This document shows positions 34,672 to 43,587 of a stretch of DNA of 64,000 nucleotides, one piece after another. The DNA comes from RGIG4140 sp045614025. GTDB taxonomy: Bacteria > Pseudomonadota > Alphaproteobacteria > CAAHEQ01 > UBA3637. The translations under genes and the position numbers were made by a program. The notes below the pieces were generated by a model, which was not told where the DNA came from, ran no database searches, and saw nothing but the letters and a program-made list of their open reading frames with translations. The stretch is taken from NCBI GenBank assembly GCA_045614025.1, contig JAZLCE010000027.1, positions 86,680-150,679 on the forward strand, read 5' to 3'. Position 1 is the stretch's first letter, and the number at the start of each line of letters is the position of its first letter.

Positions 34672-36228
34672 ATGAAAAAAGTTAATCCCGTTATGATTTC
34701 CGGCAAAGAGGTTATTCCTTTAATTGAAGGCGGAAAAGGTATTGCTGTTTCTGATGGACAATCATCAGGCGCTTGGGCAAAAGCTGGTGCTGTCGGAACA
34801 ATTTCTGGGGTTTTTGCTGACGAATATGATGAAAATGGAAAAATCATTCCAAAAGTTTATCAACATAAAACCAGACCTGAAAGACATAAAGAACTTATTG
34901 AAATGTCAATCAGAGGGGGGATTTCTCAAGCGAAATTAGCTCATGAAATTTCAGAAGGTAATGGCAGAATTCATATGAATGTTCTTTGGGAAATGGGTGG
35001 AAGTATCCCTATTTTGGAAGGCGTGATGAACTCTTGCGAACAAGTTGTTCGTAACTTAAGAGAAAAAGCCCCTGAAAAATATCAAGAAAAAATCACTGCT
35101 GTTGGTGAAAAAGTTCAAGAAACTTTAGGCTCTCTTCGTTTTCAATATCAAAAACGCATGAATGATGCTGTTCCTGTTGTTGATGGAATGTTAGATAAAG
35201 TTCACAATCTTGTTCATGGGATTACTTGTGGCGCAGGGATGCCTTATAAATTAGCAGAAATCGCTTCAAAATATGGTTTATTTTATTATCCAATTGTTTC
35301 ATCAGCCAGAGCTTTCCGTGCTTTATGGTTAAGAAGTTATAAAAACTGCATGGAATATTTGGGCGGGGTTGTTTATGAAGATCCATGGCGTGCTGGTGGT
35401 CACAATGGTTTATCAAACTCTGAAAATCCAGAAATGCCTGAAAGCCCATATCAACGCCTTGTTGAATTAAGAAAACAATTAAATGAATATGGATTACAAC
35501 ATGTTCCATTAATTATGGCTGGTGGTGTTTGGAATTTAAAAGAATTTGAAGATTTAATTGATAATCCAGAAATTGGCCCTATTGCTTTCCAACTTGGAAC
35601 AAGACCATTGCTCACAAAAGAAAGCCCTGTTGCAAAAGCTTGGCAAGGTTGTTTAAGATCTTTGAAAAAAGGTGATATTATCTTGCAAAGATTTTCACCA
35701 ACAGGTTTCTATTCTTCTGCTGTGAATAATAAATTTTTAAAAACATTAATGGAAAGAAAAGATACCGAAATGCCATATACTGAAAAAGCTGAAGGCATTT
35801 TCGTTAAACCTTTTGCATTAAATGCCGCTTTAACTGTTTATTTAACAGAACATGATTTTAAAAGAGCAAATGAATTTTTAAGCAGCACCAGACCTGTTGT
35901 TGCAAGAACACCAGATAAATCCATTATCTTCTTAACAAATGAAGAAAATGAACAAATTAAACAAGACAGAGCTAATTGTGTTGGTTGTTTATCTGCTTGT
36001 GCATTCTCTGGTTGGTCTCAAGCAGATGGCCACTTAGACAGATTGCCCGATTCACGCTCATTTTGCATCAATAAAACTTTAACAGCTATTGCTCATGGTG
36101 AAAGTATTGATAATAACTTAATGTTCTGTGGTCACAGCGGCTATCGCTTTGGCGAAGATCCAATGTATAAAAATGGAAATATCCCAAGCGTTCAAGAATT
36201 AATTGATGCTTTATTACAAGGAAAATAA
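34672..36228 (+). CDS. Nitronate monooxygenase family flavoprotein
   Basis: A 518-residue NMO/2-nitropropane dioxygenase-like FMN protein. Supporting segments are GGKGIAVSDGQSSGAWAKAG, VHGITCGAGMPYKLAEIA, EDPWRAGGHNGLSN, PLIMAGGVWNLKEFEDLI and GPIAFQLGTRPLLTKES, which lay out the TIM-barrel and phosphate-binding loops. It is longer than the typical 320-360 residues; the extra length is a helical insertion (about 105-175) and a C-terminal part with CVGCLSACAFSGW, a possible metal or redox site. The substrate is unknown, and the annotation nitronate monooxygenase should be read as a family label. Confidence 0.85.
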   Translation: MKKVNPVMISGKEVIPLIEGGKGIAVSDGQSSGAWAKAGAVGTISGVFADEYDENGKIIPKVYQHKTRPERHKELIEMSIRGGISQAKLAHEISEGNGRIHMNVLWEMGGSIPILEGVMNSCEQVVRNLREKAPEKYQEKITAVGEKVQETLGSLRFQYQKRMNDAVPVVDGMLDKVHNLVHGITCGAGMPYKLAEIASKYGLFYYPIVSSARAFRALWLRSYKNCMEYLGGVVYEDPWRAGGHNGLSNSENPEMPESPYQRLVELRKQLNEYGLQHVPLIMAGGVWNLKEFEDLIDNPEIGPIAFQLGTRPLLTKESPVAKAWQGCLRSLKKGDIILQRFSPTGFYSSAVNNKFLKTLMERKDTEMPYTEKAEGIFVKPFALNAALTVYLTEHDFKRANEFLSSTRPVVARTPDKSIIFLTNEENEQIKQDRANCVGCLSACAFSGWSQADGHLDRLPDSRSFCINKTLTAIAHGESIDNNLMFCGHSGYRFGEDPMYKNGNIPSVQELIDALLQGK

Positions 36229-36245
36229 TTCTGTTAGAAAAAAAT

Positions 36246-36274
36246 AAAAAAGCGCTTTAAAAGCGCTTTTTTTT
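36246..36274. terminator. Bidirectional terminator between convergent genes
   Basis: AAAAAAGCGC/GCGCTTTTTT stem around a TTTAAAA loop, with A/T runs on both sides. It serves the nitronate monooxygenase (plus) and overlaps the stop codon of the fucosyltransferase gene (minus). Confidence 0.85.
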
Positions 36275-37676
36275 ATTCGGTAATAAATTGATTCTTTTTT
36301 TTGCTCCAATAATGCTTTTCAACTTCAATTACAACAAAATTTGGAGCAAGCAAATTTTTAATCCAATCGGTGTCCCAACTCGTATGTTTATCTGGAGTAA
36401 TTATAATTTTATTTTTATTTCTGCTTAAAAAAGATCCCCACCAAGAAAAGCTTGAGTTTGCATTGATAAAATGTTTACAATTGCTCATCAGTTGCAAATC
36501 TTCATAATCTTTACGTGTCCAGTCAACATAAACATGTGGTGCATCAATTTTTATATTTTCTTTTGACCATTTCAAATCATTTGAAAAAATATAAAATACT
36601 GGATTTTTTACATTTCTTTTAATATATTCAATAGCTTGAGAATAATAATTTTGTGTCAACAAAATATATTCAAAATAAATATAGTCACCTCTTCTAACAT
36701 GAAGGGCCACACTATTTTCTGACTTCATTTTATTCATGATTTCTTTATTTTTATCACTTACTTCATTTTTAAAAACAACATTTTCGCGAATATAATCTTC
36801 GTATCCAGCAAAGTTCTTCCATGATTGCAAATACCACCCTGTTTCATAGCATGATGCATTAGTTGGAAATTCATGATTAAAATAACATTTAGTCAAATTT
36901 AAATAGCGCTTAACAAATTCTGGAGCTCTTTTATATTTCAATAATGAGTTATCTGTTGTTGCCTTTATCGGTGTATCTAAAAAGTTATCAAAATAAGACC
37001 ATTCTACCCTATAAAGCGTTTTATGATTTCTTTTCGCATAAACCAATCCACTTAAATATGAAAAAAGCTGGTTACCTAATCCACCAATATTTGGCGAACT
37101 TAAAACATAATCATTAATATTCTTAAAACCTTCTTTTTCTAAATAAGGATCTAAATTATATTTTTCATTTGTTTTCACATACTCAAATTCTTTATTTTTT
37201 TTAAAAACTTCTACGCCATGATTTAACCAACCCAAAACAACTTTTTGATTATTATCTTCAAGCAAAACCGCACAATCATTTCTGGATTTGCATAACAATT
37301 TGGAATCATTAGATTGATACATGATAGCATTCCAATGTGGATGTTTGAAATATGACATATCCGCATCTGGTGTTTTGCATTTTATATCTAAAAATCTATT
37401 TAATCTTGAAACATCAAAAACTTTTTTTGTTGCATTTTGATCTATTATCTCGTTTTTAAATAAACATAAATGGGATTGATCAATTTCTTTTATTTTAGAT
37501 TCCGAAAAAATCTTTTTCAAAAAAACATTTCGCCGTTCTTGATCATTAAAAATTGTTTTTTCAAATCCCCAATAAAAATGCTCAGGGAACTGTTCTTCTA
37601 AAGAGATGGATTGCTCCTTAACTCCTTTAGAAAAAAACATACACACTATGCTTAAGAAAATAATAATTATTTTCAA
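36273..37676 (-). CDS. Glycosyltransferase family 11 (alpha-1,2-fucosyltransferase-like) with N-terminal extension
   Basis: A 467-residue protein. The C-terminal half (from about residue 190) is a GT11 catalytic domain: SPNIGGLGNQLFSYLSGLVY, the HVRRGDY nucleotide-sugar motif, and LQLMSNCKHFINANSSFSWW. The family transfers fucose from GDP-fucose in alpha-1,2 linkage. The first 190 residues are not part of the usual domain and open with MKIIIIFLSIVCMFFSKG, which looks like a signal or membrane anchor. The start is TTG at 37676, supported by GAGGGG 5 bases upstream. It stands alone, not in a polysaccharide cluster. Acceptor and topology are unknown. Confidence 0.82.
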   Translation of the reverse strand: MKIIIIFLSIVCMFFSKGVKEQSISLEEQFPEHFYWGFEKTIFNDQERRNVFLKKIFSESKIKEIDQSHLCLFKNEIIDQNATKKVFDVSRLNRFLDIKCKTPDADMSYFKHPHWNAIMYQSNDSKLLCKSRNDCAVLLEDNNQKVVLGWLNHGVEVFKKNKEFEYVKTNEKYNLDPYLEKEGFKNINDYVLSSPNIGGLGNQLFSYLSGLVYAKRNHKTLYRVEWSYFDNFLDTPIKATTDNSLLKYKRAPEFVKRYLNLTKCYFNHEFPTNASCYETGWYLQSWKNFAGYEDYIRENVVFKNEVSDKNKEIMNKMKSENSVALHVRRGDYIYFEYILLTQNYYSQAIEYIKRNVKNPVFYIFSNDLKWSKENIKIDAPHVYVDWTRKDYEDLQLMSNCKHFINANSSFSWWGSFLSRNKNKIIITPDKHTSWDTDWIKNLLAPNFVVIEVEKHYWSKKKNQFITE

Positions 37677-37765
37677 AATAACCCCTCTTTCATTATTAAT
37701 ATAACTACAAAAAATACTTTTTCATGTCAACTTAAAAAGGGAATTTTTTTACAAGAACTTTTTAT

Positions 37766-37794
37766 TTGCAATTTATTTTTCTTTTAGTTAGAAT
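37766..37794 (+). promoter_or_regulatory. Promoter of the secreted-protein/M16 peptidase unit
   Basis: TTGCAA (37766-37771), 17-base spacer, TAGAAT (37789-37794), about 32 bases before the ATG at 37827, which has an AGGGAAGGG ribosome-binding site. Confidence 0.65.
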
Positions 37795-37826
37795 GAAATA
37801 AACCACTTTTAGGGAAGGGATTTACC

Positions 37827-39125
37827 ATGCATATTCGCTCGTTTATGTTTTTATCCACTATCGCTTTTTTATATACAGGTCTGATAGCTCAAGCAACAAC
37901 TTTACCCTCTGTTGTTTGTCAAAATAAAAAATGTTACCCAGCAGAAGCCTCTTTAACAAGAAAGAGTTTGTTTGATCGTGTTCAAAATTTAATCAATGAA
38001 AACGTTAATAAAGATATTTTAATTTGCGAAGCAGATTCCTATTCAAAAATGTGTTTAACAAAAGGATTTTCCCTTCCATTACATTCATCTTCTGTTTCAA
38101 CAAAAATAAATTTTCTTTCAGCCAAAATTATCAGTAATGAAAGTATTGAAAATTCCACTGGAACTGATTTAATTATCGATTATAAAACAAAATCAGACAA
38201 TATTTTTCCTAATTGTCAAACTGCACCCAGCCGTTTAGGAATTTTAGATAAAAACAGCATTCAAATGGTGACTCCAGACTTTACCTGCAGTTTCGGAAAC
38301 TTAAACCAATCCACTATCAGTCTTACTTATCATATTGACTATATCAATTTTGATAATGGAACTATTGGTGCCCATTATAGTATTGCAGCAGGGCAAAGAT
38401 TAAAAGGGCAATCTTATGGATATGTGTTATTTAGATTTGCTCAACCAAGCTCTATCAATTCAAACGAACCATTCCCTATGCAAGATGTTTTGCAAAACTA
38501 TCAAATAGAGCATCAAAACGCTCAAATGCAAATGCCTCCTGTTTGGATGAAACCAACACCTGTTCTCAATATTGAAACACCACAAGTAATAACAAAAGCA
38601 GATGGATCCTTAGTTGTTCAAAACCAACAACCGCAAAACACACCATCAACACAAGGTGTTCCCTCAACAACTGGATTAATTACACAAGAAAAAAATATTT
38701 TACCTCCAACACAAGGCTTAAGAAAAACTGTTACAATAAAAAAACAGATATTCCAAGAAGGCAAACCCGTTGTTTATGAGGAAGATGTTCGCCACTATGT
38801 TCAAGAAAATGAAAATGCACCATTAATTGAGGAAAAACAAAACGCTCAACAAGTTGAAGAAAAACAGCCTGATATTCCTCAAATGCCAACCCCGGTTAAT
38901 CATTTACCACAAAATCAAATAAACCCTCAAATTCCAAGTTATATTTTTCCACATGAGGTGATATTATCTCCAGAAGAAATGGAACAAATTCAAAAAGAAT
39001 TACCCCCAGAAACACCTGTTCAATCTCATCAGATAAACCCTCAAAATATCATGCCGATTGAAACAGATGAACCATCTGGTTTAAATAAACTTTGGAATAA
39101 AATTGAAAAATTACTTTACTTTTAA
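37827..39125 (+). CDS. Secreted protein of unknown function with Pro/Gln-rich C-terminus
   Basis: A 432-residue protein. Residues 1-23 form a clear signal peptide (FLSTIAFLYTGLIAQA). Residues about 24-210 look globular and contain six cysteines (VVCQNKKCYP, LICEADSYSKMC, NCQTAPS, FTCSFG), which may form three disulfides. Residues about 215-415 are Gln/Pro/Glu-rich and low in complexity, and the last 20 residues may form an amphipathic helix. I do not recognise the family. The M16 peptidase gene starts 10 bases later, so the two are probably co-expressed; a substrate or partner relation is only a possibility. Confidence 0.72.
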   Translation: MHIRSFMFLSTIAFLYTGLIAQATTLPSVVCQNKKCYPAEASLTRKSLFDRVQNLINENVNKDILICEADSYSKMCLTKGFSLPLHSSSVSTKINFLSAKIISNESIENSTGTDLIIDYKTKSDNIFPNCQTAPSRLGILDKNSIQMVTPDFTCSFGNLNQSTISLTYHIDYINFDNGTIGAHYSIAAGQRLKGQSYGYVLFRFAQPSSINSNEPFPMQDVLQNYQIEHQNAQMQMPPVWMKPTPVLNIETPQVITKADGSLVVQNQQPQNTPSTQGVPSTTGLITQEKNILPPTQGLRKTVTIKKQIFQEGKPVVYEEDVRHYVQENENAPLIEEKQNAQQVEEKQPDIPQMPTPVNHLPQNQINPQIPSYIFPHEVILSPEEMEQIQKELPPETPVQSHQINPQNIMPIETDEPSGLNKLWNKIEKLLYF

Positions 39126-39135
39126 TGGATAAAAA

Positions 39136-40389
39136 ATGTTACAAACAGCTACCCTAAAAAACCAAATTAGAGTTATCACAGATTCAAATTCAAATGCCGA
39201 AAGTGTTTCTTTAGGTGTTTGGGTTAATGTTGGTGCCCGTTTTGAAACAGAAGAAATAAACGGCATTTCTCATATGTTAGAACACATGGCTTTTAAAGGA
39301 ACAAAATCTCGTTCTGCTTTCCAAATTTCAAAAGAAATTGAAGATGTGGGAGGTTTTATTAATGCGTACACAGGGAAAAATATGACGGCATATTACGTGC
39401 GCGTTTTAAAAGAACACCAAGAAAAAGGCCTTGATATTATTGCTGATATTTTGCAAAATTCTGTAATGGATAAAGAAGAACTTCAAAAAGAAAAAGGCGT
39501 TATTATCCAAGAAATAAATATGCAAAATGATACACCTGATGACTTAGTATTTGATTATTTCAATGAAGTTGCTTATCCAAATCAACCATTAGGTAGAGCT
39601 ATTTTGGGAACTGTTGAAACAGTTAAACGTATTTCCAGTGAAGAATTATTAAATTATATGCACACGGAATATACAACTCCTAGAATTATTATCAGTGCAT
39701 CTGGCGCTGTTAATCATGACGAATTTATTCAACAATGCGAAGAAAAATTTACTGCATTTAATCAAAATCAAAGACCAAACGCACAAAAAGCCCTTTATAA
39801 AGGCGGAGAAAAACGCGTTTTAAAACCAAACGAACAAGTGAACCTTGTTGTTGGATTTGAAGGTGTTTCTTATACGGATGAAAATTATTATGGACATAAG
39901 ATCCTTTCCAGCGTTTTAGGTGGTGGAATGTCTTCAAGATTATTTCAAGAAATTAGGGAAGAACGCGGTTTAGTATATTCCATCTATGCTTTTTCATCTT
40001 CAGAAACAGATACTGGTATTTTTGGCGTTTATGCAGGGACAGGAGAAAAAGAAGTCGAAGAATTAATCCCTGTCTTATGTGATGAATTAACAAGATTACC
40101 ACACACATTAACAGATGAAGAAATTGAAAGAGCAAAAGCAAGATTAAAAGCCGGCCTTCTTATGAGACATGAAAATATTTCTTCGCATGCAGAAATGAAT
40201 GCCATTGATACGATTTTATATGGAAAAGTTATTTCTAAAGAAGAGGTTATTAAAAAAATTGAAGATGTTTCTAAAGAAAATCTTGAACGAATCGCTAAAG
40301 AAATAATTCAAAAACCATTAACTCTTTCAGCCTTAGGACCTATTGGCAAAATTATGCCTATGGAGCAAATTGTTGAAAGATTAAAATAA
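39136..40389 (+). CDS. M16 family zinc metallopeptidase (processing-peptidase type)
   Basis: A 417-residue protein of the size of bacterial M16B peptidases. The inverted zinc motif is H46-M-L-E49-H50, and the third ligand Glu126 lies 76 residues further on, as expected. The distal half has the Gly-rich loop SSVLGGGMSSRLFQEIREER and LVYSIYAFSSSETDTG. These are relatives of the mitochondrial processing peptidase beta subunit and are widespread in Alphaproteobacteria. There is no signal peptide, so it is probably cytoplasmic. It is co-transcribed with the upstream secreted protein. Confidence 0.93.
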   Translation: MLQTATLKNQIRVITDSNSNAESVSLGVWVNVGARFETEEINGISHMLEHMAFKGTKSRSAFQISKEIEDVGGFINAYTGKNMTAYYVRVLKEHQEKGLDIIADILQNSVMDKEELQKEKGVIIQEINMQNDTPDDLVFDYFNEVAYPNQPLGRAILGTVETVKRISSEELLNYMHTEYTTPRIIISASGAVNHDEFIQQCEEKFTAFNQNQRPNAQKALYKGGEKRVLKPNEQVNLVVGFEGVSYTDENYYGHKILSSVLGGGMSSRLFQEIREERGLVYSIYAFSSSETDTGIFGVYAGTGEKEVEELIPVLCDELTRLPHTLTDEEIERAKARLKAGLLMRHENISSHAEMNAIDTILYGKVISKEEVIKKIEDVSKENLERIAKEIIQKPLTLSALGPIGKIMPMEQIVERLK

Positions 40390-40418
40390 TCTATACCAAC
40401 GATATATTCGCCTTTTAT

Positions 40419-40446
40419 TGTGTTTATAAAAAAACACACTTAATTT
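40419..40446 (+). terminator. Weak terminator-like hairpin after the M16 gene
   Basis: TGTGTTT (40419-40425) and AAACACA (40432-40438) form a 7-base-pair stem followed by CTTAATTTT. It is weak, and it may be part of the rnhB leader instead. Confidence 0.35.
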
Positions 40447-40471
40447 TGTTATATCTTAAAAAGGAGCATGA

Positions 40472-41149
40472 ATGCCAACTTTTGACTTAGAAAAAGAAAT
40501 TTGCCCAAATGGGTTTGTTTTTGGTCTTGATGAAGCAGGTCGCGGCCCTTGGTGTGGCCCTGTTGTTGCGGCATGTGTCTGTTGGCCTGAATATAAAATT
40601 CCATCGGAACTTGCTGAACAAATTGATGACTCAAAAAAATTATCCAGTCAAAAACGAGAAGCCTTGTTTGATGAAATTATGGCATCAAATGCATATATTG
40701 GAATTGGCATTTCTTCTTCTACAGAAATTGATGAAAAAAATATTTTAGCAGCAACTTTTTTAGCCATGGAACGCGCTGTTAAACAAGCTGTGGATAACTT
40801 TAATCAAAAACCAGATGCATTGCTTATAGATGGGAATAGGTTGCCAAAAAATTTATCAATTCCTGCAAAAGCCATTATCAAAGGCGATCATCTCTCTCTT
40901 TCAATTGCAGCGGCATCTATTGTTGCAAAAGTCACTAGAGATAAACTGATGAAAGAGCTAGCAAAAACATATCCTCAATACGGATGGGAAAAAAATTCAG
41001 GATATGGAACAAAAGAACACATTGAGGCAATTGAAAAATATGGAATAACATCTATCCATAGACGATCTTATGCCCCGATTAAACGTTTTTTAGAAGGACA
41101 AAATGTTGCTCCTAAAAAAGAAAAACCTCAACAACTTTCTCTTCTTTAA
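40472..41149 (+). CDS. rnhB: Ribonuclease HII
   Basis: A 225-residue RNase HII. The active-site segment GLDEAGRGPWCGPVVAACVC places the first acidic residues at 20-21; DSKKLSSQKREALFDEI, DALLIDGNRLP and KGDHLSLSIAAASIVAKVTR follow. It nicks RNA-DNA hybrids and removes misincorporated ribonucleotides. An AAAGGAGC ribosome-binding site precedes the ATG at 40472; an out-of-frame ATG four bases upstream is ignored. A terminator follows. Confidence 0.96.
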   Translation: MPTFDLEKEICPNGFVFGLDEAGRGPWCGPVVAACVCWPEYKIPSELAEQIDDSKKLSSQKREALFDEIMASNAYIGIGISSSTEIDEKNILAATFLAMERAVKQAVDNFNQKPDALLIDGNRLPKNLSIPAKAIIKGDHLSLSIAAASIVAKVTRDKLMKELAKTYPQYGWEKNSGYGTKEHIEAIEKYGITSIHRRSYAPIKRFLEGQNVAPKKEKPQQLSLL

Positions 41150-41153
41150 AATT

Positions 41154-41180
41154 AAAACCCTTCCAACGGAAGGGTTTTTA
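41154..41180. terminator. Bidirectional terminator between rnhB and the charged protein gene
   Basis: AAAACCCTTCC/GGAAGGGTTTT stem with a three-base loop, A/T runs on both sides, between convergent genes. Confidence 0.85.
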
Positions 41181-41185
41181 AATAA

Positions 41186-42589
41186 TTATCTTTCATTTTT
41201 ATTAACTTGCCTAAGCATAGCTGATTTTTCAGCATCCTTCTTTTTCTTTTTAATATATTCTATATCCTGTGTTTTTTGAATTTCTTCATCTTTGTCCACA
41301 ACTTGTTTCACATCATCTTTCTTCTCAACTTTTGGTAAATTTTCAGAACCTTGTTTTAAAGATATCTCTTGAACAATCTTTTTCTCTTGATCAGTTATTT
41401 CTTTTGTTTCACCCCAAATTTTATTTTGCTTAGATTTTAAATCTATTTCACGATCATTTTTTCCTTTTTCAGCCATTTGGTGTGTAAATATAGGTTTTGC
41501 TTCTTCTAAAATTTGCTTATTAAGGGATTCTTCTGGTTTAATACCAAAAAACTTAAACATTTCTTCAACCCCTTTAACAACTGCTCCTGCCGCTTTTCCA
41601 ACCTCATTATCAAATCGAACAGAACTTGAAATTTCTTTTAATCCAGAAACAGCAGAACCAACCTTTCCTGAACGCAATCTTGAAATTTGCAACTTAACAA
41701 CATCAGAAGATGAACGCATTAATGATTTTAAATTTTTGCGCATACTGTCTCTAATTTTATCATACTTACCAACCATTTTTTCAGCATTTTGAAATGTTTT
41801 TTGAAACTCTTTATCCTTCATCATTTCTTGGAAGAATTCTTTATTTTCTGGTTTCTTTAAAATTTCAAGACCTTCTTTTTGTTCTCTCGGATCTTTATTC
41901 TTTAACTTTTTATTGATAAAATCCTTTTTCTGATCTGGTGTCATTTTGCTAAAATCAGGTTGCATAGGCTTTTCCCCTGGACGCAAAGGTCTGTTTGGCC
42001 TATTGACTGGTTGCCCTGTTGATGCAGAACGTTCTTCTTTTTGTTTTTTCTTCGCTTCTTCAACTAATTCATCTTTTTCTTTTTTGCTCATTGCCCCTCT
42101 ACGCGCTGTTCCTTTAAAAGTTGCATCCATAGAAGGCATATCTAATTTAGGTGTCCCCAAAAATTCAGACTGAGAAATATATTTTGGTTTTTTTTGCTCT
42201 GGGTCCCAAGGGCTCACAACTCCCTGCTCTAAATCATCAATTTCTTTTTCTAAATCAGATAAAGTTTTTTCATTTTTATTGATAAAAAACAAAACATAGT
42301 TTAACCCTTTTTTTATCCATTTTTTATATAGCAAAAGCTTTTTTTTAGGATGCAAAGGATCTTCTGTATCGTCATCATCTTCTTCATCTTTTTTAGGTGG
42401 AAAAACATCATCTTCTTCGTTTAAAAGATCATCATCAAATGAATTTTCCCCAAGCTCTTTATCAATTTGCTCTAATTCTTCTGTTTTATTTTGAACAAAT
42501 TTTTCAGCAATTTCTAATCCTTTTTCAATGCGACCTTTTTGCTTTTTAAGCTTTGAAATTTGTTTTTCTTGAGATAATTGTTCTGTCAT
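41186..42589 (-). CDS. Highly charged, coiled-coil protein of unknown function
   Basis: A 467-residue protein with no family I recognise. The ATG at 42589 is chosen because GGTGGAGG lies 5 bases before it; a GTG start at 42601 would be inside that site. The sequence is rich in Lys, Glu, Asp and Gln: a coiled coil at 4-55, an acidic stretch (about 60-85), a possible hydrophobic turn (YKKWIKKGLNYVLFFINK), a Pro/Arg linker (PVNRPNRPLRPGEKP), and helical repeats with KKPENKEFFQEMMKDKEF. There is no signal peptide. It lies 48 bases beyond nrdG on the same side. The make-up resembles secreted effectors or cytoskeletal scaffold proteins, but nothing decides between them. Confidence 0.65.
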   Translation of the reverse strand: MTEQLSQEKQISKLKKQKGRIEKGLEIAEKFVQNKTEELEQIDKELGENSFDDDLLNEEDDVFPPKKDEEDDDDTEDPLHPKKKLLLYKKWIKKGLNYVLFFINKNEKTLSDLEKEIDDLEQGVVSPWDPEQKKPKYISQSEFLGTPKLDMPSMDATFKGTARRGAMSKKEKDELVEEAKKKQKEERSASTGQPVNRPNRPLRPGEKPMQPDFSKMTPDQKKDFINKKLKNKDPREQKEGLEILKKPENKEFFQEMMKDKEFQKTFQNAEKMVGKYDKIRDSMRKNLKSLMRSSSDVVKLQISRLRSGKVGSAVSGLKEISSSVRFDNEVGKAAGAVVKGVEEMFKFFGIKPEESLNKQILEEAKPIFTHQMAEKGKNDREIDLKSKQNKIWGETKEITDQEKKIVQEISLKQGSENLPKVEKKDDVKQVVDKDEEIQKTQDIEYIKKKKKDAEKSAMLRQVNKNER

Positions 42590-42649
42590 AAAAACCTCCA
42601 CCTTTTTATTTATTATATCTCTTTAAACAAAAATTGTAAATTAAAAAAT

Positions 42650-43336
42650 TTATCGCAAAACCAACCTACTAAAATTGCTTTTAAGCATTTTTATTAATGC
42701 ATCATCTTCAAAAAAAGAATCAATAACAGATTGTGATGGAGGATTTTTATCCCCAGGAAATGTTCGATATTTCTGAAGCGCAAATTGAGGAATACGATAT
42801 TCTTTTAACTCTGAAGCAAGCAAATAAACATCATCTATTGTTAAATGATTAGGATCCAATGTTGTTCTTACTTCAAAATCAATATCAGAATCAGATAATA
42901 TCTTTAAAGTTTCAAAAACAGCTGTTGAAACTTTTTCTCTTCCAGATAGAATATTATATTTTTCTTTTGGCGCTTTAATATCAAGACCAACCCAATCAAC
43001 AAGTGACAAGATTTCTTTCATCTTTTGTGGATATATCCCACTTGTATGAATGGCAATTTGAAAACCCAATTCTTTTATTTCTTGAATAGCTTTCAATATA
43101 TTTGGTTGCATTAAAGGTTCCCCCCCAGATAATACAACACCATCTAATCTTTTTTTTCTTTCTGAAAAAAAAGAAAGCACATCTTCCCAAGAAATAGTTC
43201 CTTCTTGATTAAAATCTTGAAGATTCGGATTATGACAATAAGGACATTTTAATGGACATCCTTGAAAGAAAACAACCCCTGCCAATCGTTCAGGAAAATC
43301 AATCGTTGTAAATGGAACCAAACCAGCAACTTTCAT
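42650..43336 (-). CDS. nrdG: Anaerobic ribonucleotide reductase-activating radical SAM protein
   Basis: A 228-residue radical SAM enzyme with the cluster motif C27-x3-C31-x2-C34 (GCPLKCPYCHNP), GGEPLMQPNILKAI and IHTSGIYPQKMKEIL. The opening VAGLVPFTTIDFPERLAGVV is typical of NrdG-like activases. It generates the glycyl radical on class III ribonucleotide reductase. It follows the glycyl-radical gene and nrdD; a strong hairpin (43353-43376) separates it from them and may lower its expression. Confidence 0.93.
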   Translation of the reverse strand: MKVAGLVPFTTIDFPERLAGVVFFQGCPLKCPYCHNPNLQDFNQEGTISWEDVLSFFSERKKRLDGVVLSGGEPLMQPNILKAIQEIKELGFQIAIHTSGIYPQKMKEILSLVDWVGLDIKAPKEKYNILSGREKVSTAVFETLKILSDSDIDFEVRTTLDPNHLTIDDVYLLASELKEYRIPQFALQKYRTFPGDKNPPSQSVIDSFFEDDALIKMLKSNFSRLVLR

Positions 43337-43348
43337 TTTATCCTCTCA

Positions 43349-43376
43349 TAAGAAAACAGCCGCTTTAAAGCGGCTG
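43349..43376 (-). terminator. Hairpin between the glycyl-radical gene and nrdG
   Basis: A perfect 20-base palindrome CAGCCGCTTTAAAGCGGCTG (43357-43376) followed on the minus strand by TTTTCTT. It looks like a terminator that would reduce nrdG transcription relative to nrdD. Confidence 0.7.
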
Positions 43377-43383
43377 ATATCTT

Positions 43384-43569
43384 TTAAATGGCCACTTGCA
43401 TATTGCATTCGGCGCAATTTTCTTCAACAAACCAAACGCGTTCTTCAAATTCAGATTTTTTCCCTTTATTGAAGTGACTAAATGGTCTAAAATAACCCAT
43501 TACACGTGTCCAGCATTCAACTTGTTGTCTTTCATTTTGGCATTGTGCCAAGATTTCAGCGTCAGTCAT
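43384..43569 (-). CDS. Separate glycyl-radical subunit of class III ribonucleotide reductase
   Basis: A 61-residue protein. Residues 20-44, with WTRVMGYFRPFSHFNKGKKS, match the C-terminal glycyl-radical domain of NrdD; Gly25 in R-V-M-G-Y is the predicted radical site. Two cysteines near the end (CAEC) could bind metal. It has its own ribosome-binding site (AAGGAGAC, about 7 bases before the ATG), 18 bases after the nrdD stop. Gap and gene are in the nrdD frame, but there are two further in-frame stops, so this is not one sequencing error. The large subunit lacks its own glycyl motif, so the two must act together. Confidence 0.85.
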   Translation of the reverse strand: MTDAEILAQCQNERQQVECWTRVMGYFRPFSHFNKGKKSEFEERVWFVEENCAECNMQVAI

Positions 43570-43587
43570 TTTTTAGTCTCCTTAAAG

